Shown one piece after another: positions 45,440-64,000 of a stretch of 64,000 nt of DNA. The stretch is taken from positions 8,840,309 through 8,904,308 of the forward strand of contig OX442421.1 of NCBI GenBank assembly GCA_949361645.1, written 5' to 3'. Made by a program: the position numbers and the translations under genes. The notes below the pieces were generated by a model that saw nothing but the letters and a program-made list of their open reading frames with translations, ran no database searches and was not told where the DNA came from. Numbering within the stretch: the stretch's first letter is position 1; every line of letters begins with the position of its first letter. The stretch comes from Spongilla lacustris. Its lineage: Eukaryota > Porifera > Demospongiae > Spongillida > Spongillidae.

Positions 45440-46536
45440 TCAAATGAGAGGAACAGGGAGGAGGGGGGGGGGGGATGACAGAATGAAATCGTTAATGCTG
45501 ATGTCACGAGAGTATAACTTCTTGCACCACGGAGTTGTGACCTGTCTCCCCTGGATCTGTCGTGAAACGGTGGGTTTTAAGTAACATGGGTAACTCGAGG
45601 GGTAGCCCTTCTTACCAAGAAGAGAATCTTGCCCAACAGCTGAACCTTCATCTGCTGTAATGCCCTGGCTACCACCACTGCCGTTACTGGTGGATCTTCT
45701 ACCTCTGTGTCCTTTGGGCAATTTTTTACCCTGCTGCCTTTCTGAAATAAGCTTGTCCTTCTTGCGTCTGTTTTTAAACCACTCTTGGATCTGCAAGCGG
45801 TGTGTGTGTGTGTGTGTGGGGGGGGGGGGTGCATGTGGAAATGAACACAAATGCAGCCTGTGGTTTACACTTGCTTTATCTATCTCCATTCCTGTCACAC
45901 TCGAAAGCCTCTCTTTCTCTGGCTGACCCTCCTTGCGAAAGTTTTTGCTCATAATGCGACTGATGTATGCCACCTCCAAAGCTTCCCTGATCTCAGGGGT
46001 AATAGGTACTCTACAGTGCCTAACACCGCCAAGATGGTAGTGCCATGCCTGTCGGTCCTTTGCAGGGCGAACTTTAGGTCGGCCCGGTCGACCTCTTTTA
46101 CCACATGAGACCTGCTGTGAAAATTCTGTTGCTGGTAATTCAACAATCACTTCTTGGGCCAGTTCTTGAGTACCAGATGAATGGGAGTGGGTGATAGGCA
46201 AGTCCTACGCACAAAAATAGAAAAAGGTTACATTATGGAGCTGTGTAATTAAAACAGGGCAGGACTCGCATTTTGAATTCCATTTGCCAGCTCTATGATA
46301 TGTCCAGGCCCTCCAATACATGTTGTCTGGTGATCCTGATAGTGGTCCAGGTCACCCATCCTGCTGAGCATTTCGACCAGAACGGAGTTCTGCATTTCTC
46401 CAGCACTTGAACTAGGCCTACCATCCGTCGCCTGAATAATAAGTGCCAAGCTTATTGCTCAGTAGCCGACAGTAGAAAACTTTACCTGCGTGGTGTTCTG
46501 AAAAATGGAAGCAGCGAATGCTCTGTGCTGGTCCAT
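45440..46536 (-). CDS. Divergent homeodomain protein with AT-hook-like motif
   Basis: Exon 1 46536-46486 (MDQHRAFAASIFQNTTQ); exon 2 from 46431 (ATDGRPSSSAGEMQNSVL), its donor unresolved; exon 3 46204-45869; exon 4 45790-45440. Exon 3 has KRGRPGRPKVRPAK, AT-hook-like, then helices 1 and 2 of a homeodomain (ITPEIREALEVAYISRIMSK, PEKERLSSVTGM). Exon 4 begins with helix 3 (IQEWFKNRRKKDKL), with the invariant W-F-x-N-x-R. The intron splits the homeodomain just before helix 3 and holds a GT repeat. By my splice, the loop between helices 2 and 3 is about two residues longer than usual. The C-terminal tail is basic and Ser/Gly-rich. I cannot place it in a known homeobox class. Confidence 0.75.
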
Positions 46537-46918
46537 AGAATAACTGTGGACAAACGAGTGCTAAGGCGGGCGGCCATGACAGTACTTTAACCCTCATAAA
46601 GCCTAAAAGCTACGTTAACCCCCTTTTACGTGGAGCTGGCTTACCTTTTGGAGACTTCTTGCAGTTTGAACTTGTAATACAGGGTCCGCTTCCCTGCTAA
46701 CTCGTACAAAGAGAGATATAGAAAGACAGTGCTAGTGTGGATTTAGTGACTTTCCGTAAAACTCCGGCCGCTTGGGAGGTCCGATCGTAAATTAAAACGT
46801 GATTGTTCAAGGAACATGGGAAAAGCGAAGAATAAAAGTGAGACTTTGACTCTTGTATAGAGCTCTGTAATGTAGTGTGGTGCTGCACGTAGGTGTTGAA
46901 GGGTCGAAGGCTGAACGT
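46537..46918. promoter_or_regulatory. Divergent promoter homeobox gene / ELP3
   Basis: 382 bp between the two start codons. No gene inside; no specific motif claimed. Confidence 0.45.
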
Positions 46919-57272
<10,354 letters not shown>

Positions 57273-57456
57273 TATTATTTTGTCAGCCAGCCAGCTTATT
57301 ACGTTGTTTCAAAGTGTGCCGCAAGAGAAGAACATACATCACCGCGTGAAAATGGTTACGTCATCACGCCCGCATCCTGTATTTAAATAAATACTACACG
57401 TATGAATTGAAGTACATAAACAGGATTATGCCATTTAATTTCATTCTTTAATCATT

Positions 57457-58429
57457 ATGAGGACTTTAGTACCACTACTACTGCGTTGCTGCTTATTGCT
57501 AGCTGTGCTCCGGGTAACGGTTTCGTTGTCAGGCACTTCATGTAGCAACGGCGGGGCTGTCTATTTTGGTCACCTGTTTGCGAACGCGAATGGGTTTGGA
57601 GTGCCCGATGTGGAGAGGGCCGTGCAGCTGGCGGTGGATAATATTAACGCGGCAATGCCGTTGTTGGGTTACAAGCTCAACCACACTGCAGGAAGTACAC
57701 AAGTGAGTGTTGATTATAATGTTAGTGTATTGTATGCAGCAATCAGTGGTGATCTAGACTAGAGTCGAAACTTATTATTACTTTGGTCTAAAGCAAACGT
57801 ACGTCTTTCCGGCAGGGTAGCTGGAGGGATCGAGATAAAAGGGCGGCGGGCGGGCGGGCGTATCTGATTATCTGTCGTTGCGCGCGTCGATGTATCCGTA
57901 CGTGCGTGGCATGTTTCGGAGTATCAAGGTTAATAATGTGAAGTCCACGTGTACGTGTTGCTTGGGTGTACATTATATCTCATTACAGCATTGCTCTATC
58001 ACTTATCATTTTCAAGTTATCATTTTTACACCCACTGCTGCTGTACCCTTGCAGAAAACGTTTTTTGTATGCATTTGTGAGTTTAGACGCAACCATCGAT
58101 TTGCACCGGTGTGATTGTTACGTCGGGCAATCTCTTGACCGGATGCGGGGTGCATTGGTTGATTCTGCGTGGTAGTGGAGTCATATATTATCCCGTTGTA
58201 GGTTGCTACATTTTGTACCTGTTTGGTATCATCAAATATAGGACTTCTTACAGCTGCTAATTGGGGTTTGTTGGCTTCATCCATACAGTGCCGCCAGTTT
58301 AATGGATTACAGACCTTCTTTGATCTGGTGACTATGAACTGTCCCAAGATAGTTGCACTTGTAGGATGTGACTGTCCTGAGCTAACCAACGCTGTTGTTA
58401 ATCTGAGTCCCTTTTGGAATATTCTACAG
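57457..58429 (+). CDS. Class C GPCR / GABA-B receptor-like, N-terminal exons only (partial)
   Basis: Exon 57457-57702 starts with a signal peptide (MRTLVPLLLRCCLLLAVLRV) and reads GHLFANANGFGVPDVERAV then QLAVDNINA. Exon 58289-58429 reads NCPKIVALVGCDCPELTNAV then VNLSPFWNILQ. This is the start of a periplasmic-binding-protein-like ligand domain (ANF receptor family), closest in pattern to GABA-B-type receptors (ALxGxxC...W.I.Q). Seven-transmembrane exons are not visible; the gene runs toward the assembly gap at 58801. A guanylate-cyclase-type receptor is less likely but not excluded. It starts 185 bp downstream of ELP3. Confidence 0.65.
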
Positions 58430-58800
58430 GTAAGGATGTCTGTGTCTACTTGTGTGACCTGTTGTGTAAGGCTTGCTCTTACCTTGAAGTATGTTTATGC
58501 ATTGGTTTGGTTGTGCCTTTTAAAAAGTGAGGTACTGGATTTCTGCTGCTTGTCATTGTGACCCTCTGCCATTGAATAGCGTTGAATTTTATACCAAAGT
58601 TCATCGTGATACAGTTTATTAAACTTGATAACCAAAATCAAGCTGTTGTTCTCTATAGACCTCTAGAGAAGCCAGAAGGCCTAATTAAGCTAATCTCAAG
58701 GTCAGGGCAACAAAAAAAAAGAAGTTGTGGAGAGGAAAACATTCCAAATCATAGGGCTTTACTTTCTTAAAACTGCTCTTACGTTTGCAAGGAGGCACGA

Positions 58801-59000
58801 NNNNNNNNNNNNNNNNNNNNNNNNNNNNNNNNNNNNNNNNNNNNNNNNNNNNNNNNNNNNNNNNNNNNNNNNNNNNNNNNNNNNNNNNNNNNNNNNNNNN
58901 NNNNNNNNNNNNNNNNNNNNNNNNNNNNNNNNNNNNNNNNNNNNNNNNNNNNNNNNNNNNNNNNNNNNNNNNNNNNNNNNNNNNNNNNNNNNNNNNNNNN
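58801..59000. other. Assembly gap (200 N)
   Basis: Run of 200 N. The right edge is a (GT)n-type repeat, the likely reason the assembly broke here. Confidence 1.
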
Positions 59001-59165
59001 TGTGTGGTGTGTGTGTTGTGTGTGTATGGTGTGTGGTGTGTGTGTTGTGCGTGTGTATGGTGTGTGCGTGGTGTGTGTATGGTGTGTGTATGGTGTGTGG
59101 TGTGTGTATGGTGTGTGGTGTGGTGTGTGGTGTGGTGTGTGGTGTGTGTGTAGTATGTGCAGTGT
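59001..59165. repeat. Degenerate TGTGTGGTGTG repeat at gap edge
   Basis: Compound GT repeat with GGTGTG units; it probably continues into the gap. Downstream, 59170-59900 shows no recognisable exon. Confidence 0.9.
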
Positions 59166-59964
59166 ACAAGTGATATATGTAATATATGGTGTGTGCATGT
59201 ACGCACGTGCGTATATCAATTTCATATGTTGTAAATGTTGTATTTACTTGTGTATGTAATGTATTTTTTTTTAATTTCTGATTCTCCTATTCCATGTACA
59301 TACTCATTTATTAAATACTTATTCACTATTTTAAATTATCTACTAATGCCCTTTGTTGGGGGTACAGGAATGTGTTGACAACTTGAGTTTGCACATACTG
59401 CCTCTTAACTACATTACTGTGTACACACATAAGTATTGCACAATAATGTGTGCACTTATGGTAAAGCCAACACGGTCATGTCTTCACTTCCCACATCACA
59501 CTGCTGCAGGGGGAACACCCTTTTGAAGGGAGCACACAATTTCATGGGGTAAGTGTACTTGGCAATAGACCTAGTTGGTCCCCTAGCAAGTCAGGCACTC
59601 CGACCAAGAGTACCCTCCGGGTCATGATAGGGTATGGTCAGGTAGAAGCCGAAGGTTGTCCTAACGTTTATACCCCCAAAATGGATTGGTTAAAGGGGAA
59701 GGGTTACGTAGCCCTCCGGTATGCAAGCATGGTTGGTACTTTCATTCGCCTTTCATCAGGTCAGATTAAACCCTGTTCTACCCCCTGTAAACAAATCACC
59801 ATAATAACATGTAATAGTATTATTCTCTCTGCATGTGTTTGTATGCATACTAGCATGTTGAGAGAGGTTTAAAATAGGCATATGCAAACCTAATTTTGGA
59901 ACGCTTACAGGATACGTGTACATGCAACAAGTGACGCGCGCGCGTTAAATTTATAGCTCGCACC

Positions 59965-60201
59965 TTGAATGAGCGCCAAGATCAAAAAGAGCCAGGAGGT
60001 CTTGGAAAGGTTCCACACCATTGATTTCCTCGCCGGTCTCCGCTGGGCTTCCAAAGTCATCCTTCCTGCCGGGCTCAGAGCGCACGGCACGACCTCGCCG
60101 CTCCAACTCGGAGGAGAGTGGAGGTTGGACTGGTCTCCATGTAAGTCTGGCTGCACCCCGTTGCTATTTGCCAATGCCTCCGTTTTGGTTGCATCAGCCA
60201 T
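59965..60201 (-). CDS. Possible first coding exon, hypothetical protein
   Basis: GC-richer island with an open minus-strand frame from ATG 60201 (MADATKTEALANSNG) to a donor-like CAAG|gtgcga near 59965. It ends in a hydrophobic stretch (WLFLILALIQG). An alternative minus-strand frame and a plus-strand frame are also open here, so the correct frame is uncertain. No family recognised. Confidence 0.25.
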
Positions 60202-60570
60202 GACATCCGATCCAACTCTGAGATAATAATATTAATATCTCTGGAGGCGTAGGTGATATTTATGTCGTGTTAATTAAATTGGACGATTACGTAATACCCC
60301 GCTCTTTCAATGTCGTGATGTAAGGTCAACGCAGTGGCACTTGCCATCCTCAATCCTGACAGAAAAGGGGCTCCGCCACATCCTCCGTTTATTCGGACAA
60401 TGTCACGTGTACTCCAGAGGAACATCTCATTCTGTGCGCATGTAGTGGGTTACATATTAAGCCTACATGCATATAATGAATGACATACCGGGCATTGATT
60501 ACAACAACATTTTGAATTGCAGAATTTAAAGAATCACAAGGTTAATTAAGTTAGTGAGGAGCATCTTTAA

Positions 60571-61354
60571 CCTTTAATCTCCCGTCGTCCTACGCGTAGG
60601 ATTAGCGTCCTACGCGTAGGACGCAAGTTAAAATTAATTTTTAGCAAACTCATATGATCAAAAAATAAACCAAAATCTCATTGTACGGTAGAAATGGTTA
60701 TTAAATCAGAAAATATTTTTACTTTCTTGCAATTCTTCAAAGATTGTCAAATATAATCAATACTACATTGCTAAAAGATGTATTTGCGGTAAATTGCAAA
60801 GCAACTTAAAGTACCAAAACGTAATGTTGGGAAGATCAGAGCAACATTTTAAAATAAGGGGGTAGTAGGACAGGTCCTTTGCACTAAGCATATAAAAAAG
60901 TACATTGTAGATTTGGAAATTGCTAGCTCCACAAGCTTATGAACGATAGGTATTTGTCAGGCGCAATAGCGAAGTGAATGGACAAAATCTTGAAAACGTA
61001 TAGTGCGCTTTTGGTAAAAATGGCAAAATCTAAAAAACACTGCCGTATAATGTATAAAGTAGCCCACACATCATGCTTCAAAAAACATTCAAAAAAAGTT
61101 GTACTTGTCGTACTTTTTTCTGTGACAATTAAACTCTCTACATAATGCATTTTTAAGAACCGTATCTGTTTATTTGCATCGTGTAACCAGGGGTGTGATT
61201 TAAAAAATAGACTGACAATTGGTAAATTTAGCATGATAGACACATCAAACAACAGTAGAGAAATGGATGCCAAAAAACTGCATTTCTCAGTATTTATATA
61301 ATGAATTCTCAAATATTGGTCCTACGCGTAGGACTTGGACCTGGAGAATTAAGG
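60571..61354. mobile_element. piggyBac-like MITE with TTAA target sites
   Basis: Flanked by TTAA on both sides (60567-60570 and 61355-61358). Terminal inverted repeats are CCTTTAATCTCC and its near-complement GGAGAATTAAGG. Just inside both ends is the 14-bp palindrome TCCTACGCGTAGGA, twice on the left (about 60588 and 60609) and once on the right (about 61320). TTAA plus CC-starting ends is the piggyBac signature. The interior is AT-rich; a 129-aa ORF inside has no recognisable transposase motif. Confidence 0.8.
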
Positions 61355-61359
61355 TTAAC

Positions 61360-62635
61360 CTTTCTTTTTTAAATTTTAATCTTGTACTGCAGCACAAATC
61401 ATCGTGAGAAGTAAGTCTCAACAAAGCTTTGGTACACCAACTGCAGCAAGGGAGGCATAGGAGCATGCATGTGTATGTGTGTTGTGTGCTTGGCATATTA
61501 ATAAGTGACTTGTGTTGATGCAATTGCGATAGGTGTCACCGTGTCATCAAATGTACGCATGGCGTAAACAGGTCTTTAATCTATGCGTAAACACACAGGA
61601 ATAGGTTGTAGAGCACCAAGGCCACAAAGGATAAGCATAGGTCTTCTTCAGCTGGTCTTCTTGTCCTTCCCAAATGACTACAAGATGAAGTGAGCAACAG
61701 GCAAGCAGCCTAGTCTGCAGGCCCGTAGCCATAGAGGGTGCATTTACACCCCCCCCCGCCTGCCGCTAGGTCCGCTCTATTTGGTCCAATGAATATAATT
61801 ACATTAGACCGCATTAGTAAATCGCCTTACACAATCAAGTTTGTACATATGCTGTCCAGGAAACAAATTACATTGTAATTTAAAACGTTTACACTGTCAA
61901 CGCTTGATTTTCACGTTTGAATTGTAACTTGTTTAATAGGAGCCAGGCCACTTCAGATCAGTCAGGGTTCGAACCAAGCAATGACTATTGGTATTATTGG
62001 CGGCATGCGTGGTTATTACGTGTATATCGGTCCGTCCATGGGGTCTGCGACTCGCACAAGTGAAATTAAATAAAGCCTGCTGTACGACGGGCAATGGAGA
62101 AGTTCCTGCCAGCAAAAAAAAGGCTGTGCCGAAACTAGCACCTCAGTCCTAGATCAGTAGTTTAGAGATATCTGTATGATTCCACATCATGCAGGGTGCA
62201 TGTACATGTATAAAACTGGCGATCAGCAAACATATATCAATCCAGCACAGCGTTCCTCTGTGAATTAAGTTGAATGTAAGGAGCAGATGGATGTTACTGA
62301 GTCGATGGAGGTTACTGAGTTACCAATTGATCAGTTCGAATTCTCTGCAGGGTTGTATAATAGTTCGATAGTAGTACATGTATATAAATTTGCCAAAAGA
62401 TTTTGGGATAATTAATGATGTGTCCACTGCATGTTTTCATTGCTGCATTTCAAGGGCTAACATCGACCGAAAGATGCTTCCTATATAAAACTCGTAGTTA
62501 ATGGTGCATTGTCAAAGGTGGATCTACCATGGTTAATTCATCCATTTTAATATAATAGTAGCCAGTCTATACAATTAAAGTTAGCTAAGAACGCTAAACT
62601 TGGCGACCTTATCTAGTTTGTAACGTTCTTTCCAT
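61360..62635. other. Non-coding stretch
   Basis: No exon recognised. At 61719 a CAGGCCCGTAGCCATAGAGG sequence with a nearby C tract looks like one end of a hAT-like element related to 21331-22092; its partner end was not found. Confidence 0.4.
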
Positions 62636-62639
62636 GCAG

Positions 62640-62812
62640 TTCCAATTGGCGCCCGTTATTGCCCGTTCTTTCAGTTCCGCATAACATGTTGCCTGTTGTT
62701 TCAGTTCTACGTAACATGTTGCCTGCATGTTGTTTCAGACATGCAGTTCCACGTAAACATGTTGCTTGCATGTTGTTTAAGTTCCGCGTTGTTGCATGTT
62801 GCATAAACAACA
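62640..62812. repeat. Degenerate tandem repeat, about 36-bp unit
   Basis: About four copies of tcagttccrcgtaacatgttgc plus ctgcatgttgttt with drift. Confidence 0.8.
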
Positions 62813-63048
62813 CAACATTACGCGCATATGCGCTGTGGAAGTTCCCTATCGGATGCTAATTGGATGCATGGGTCGCTATGATCTAAAGTTTTTAGGGCCG
62901 CCAAATATCTATTGCAGGCACTGGATAGTTGATAATGAAAAGTGATTGTGATTAAATTAATTAACTCGCAAAGTTCTAGCTTACACAGCACTCCCCCATA
63001 ACCCTTGGCTGGTAGACGCAAGGGTACTTGGACCCTGCATTGGTAACC

Positions 63049-63073
63049 CCCCCCCCCCCCCCCCCCCCCCCCC
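63049..63073. repeat. Poly-C tract
   Basis: About 25 C followed by C-rich sequence. Similar C/G tracts recur across the window, often at TE ends. Confidence 0.9.
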
Positions 63074-63607
63074 TTCACCCCACCCCCACCATATTTCTGG
63101 CTGGATCCGCCAATATCAGGCATAACTGAAAGGGGGCAGTGTATTAAGGAACCATTTCGGAAATAGGTATGTTACAAGATTTCTCAAATTCGTTAGATTG
63201 CAAAGATTTATGCGTCATTTTAAAAAGCTTTATACGAGTAGTTTTGAAAAATATCTGATTCGTCGCTCTGTGATGAAACGTTTCAGAGTTACGACTTTTC
63301 AAAGTGGCGAATTTCACGTAAATTTGCGCCATACATTTCAATGGACATGCGCAACTTTTTTGTGACCGGATTTTGAAACCCTATACCGTTAACAGTTTAC
63401 AAGATGTGAAAACGAAATAGGCGTCAACAAAACATGTATGCCATGCAATACTAAAGTTTGCTAACAGACGACTGTTAGTTATGACCATTAACGATGCATA
63501 CATGTATACATACATACATTACATAGGAATTCATTACAACAATACACACAACATCAGCTCCAAGTTCGTATTTGGTCAGTTCTAAGTCTTCAGCATCATC
63601 CTACCTT

Positions 63608-63740
63608 TCATTTTGCTTCCAATACGCCACGACATGTGTTTTGCTCCTCAGTTTTTAGTTTCTCAAATTTTCCACTGTATACAACTTTGTTTTGACCTTC
63701 TTCATCATACCACTCAAAACTAAATGATGCAAAAATCGTT
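63608..63740 (-). CDS. Possible terminal exon, hypothetical protein
   Basis: Minus-strand open frame following an acceptor-like ttgcatcatttag near 63724. It encodes FEWYDEEGQNKVVYSGKFEK and ends RGVLEAK-stop. The codons look protein-like, but no family is recognised and upstream exons would lie beyond the window or are unseen. Confidence 0.25.
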
Positions 63741-63774
63741 ACAATCCAACGAATTTGAAAATGCCTACATACAC

Positions 63775-63880
63775 TTAATAAACACAATCTCTGGTTGGCT
63801 TGCACCCTCAGAACGATGCATATACACACAATCTCTGGCTGGCTTGCGCCCTAAGTCAAAAGAACAATGCATAGACACAA
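63775..63880. repeat. Two-copy direct repeat
   Basis: caatctctggttggcttgca and caatctctggctggcttgcg head two consecutive copies of a unit of about 48 bp. Confidence 0.75.
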
Positions 63881-64000
63881 AGGCCTATTGTACAAACTAC
63901 TGATTGTGCATCACAGCAACAAGTTGAAGTTGTCAGGATCTTTATGTTGCATGGGAGTCGAATTGTGATCACAGAAAGTTCCAATAACTCACAAAACTGC

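Noticed and set aside
59624..59872. 82-aa plus-strand ORF
   Set aside because: No similarity recognised and no splice or promoter context; left as non-coding.
60923..61312. 129-aa minus-strand ORF inside the piggyBac-like MITE
   Set aside because: AT-rich, Ile/Phe/Leu/Ser-biased composition, no transposase motif, and the element is too short to be autonomous.

Overview
The window is eukaryotic nuclear DNA from an animal. Genes are split by short GT-AG introns, and the set is metazoan: STPG2, BCKDHB, ADAL, SMPD4, BLCAP, ESCO, LITAF-like genes, UTP4, RPS21, ELP3, a homeobox gene and the start of a class C receptor. Tight packing, many divergent gene pairs and abundant simple repeats suggest an early-branching animal such as a sponge. 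That is an inference; no gene here proves the taxon. A 200-bp run of N (58801-59000) marks an assembly gap.

Layout. (1) 1-18.0 kb is gene-dense: STPG2 (-), BCKDHB (+), ADAL (-), SMPD4 (+), BLCAP (-), ESCO (-). (2) 18.3-41.5 kb holds four LITAF-like membrane-protein genes. Two of them (19.7 and 30.3 kb) lie in a tandem segmental duplication: unit 1 at about 19.51-30.04 kb, unit 2 at 30.04-35.48 kb. The same region carries decayed Ty3/gypsy pol fragments, long palindromes, hAT-like, hairpin and other TIR elements, and a 4-kb insertion with what looks like a broken RAG1-type RING/zinc-finger segment. (3) 42.6-57.3 kb is gene-dense again: UTP4 (-), RPS21 (+), homeobox (-) and ELP3 (+, 17 exons, introns full of minisatellites). 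(4) 57.4-64 kb has the first two exons of a class C GPCR running into the gap, then mostly non-coding DNA with a piggyBac-like element.

Five gene pairs are head-to-head with only about 105-385 bp between start codons: STPG2/BCKDHB, ADAL/SMPD4, ESCO/LITAF-like A, UTP4/RPS21 and homeobox/ELP3. UTP4 (small-subunit processome) and RPS21 (small-subunit protein) are functionally linked and share a perfect NRF1-type palindrome.

The most unusual observations are: (a) all four LITAF-like proteins have lost the zinc-binding cysteines of the LITAF domain while keeping its hydrophobic core and C-terminal signature; (b) the possible RAG1-N-like RING/ZFA fragment in a TIR-bounded element; (c) a hairpin MITE family with perfect 9-bp target duplications; (d) long palindromes in both duplicated units that are far more diverged than their flanks. 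Exon coordinates were derived by eye from splice signals and protein similarity; no searches were run.
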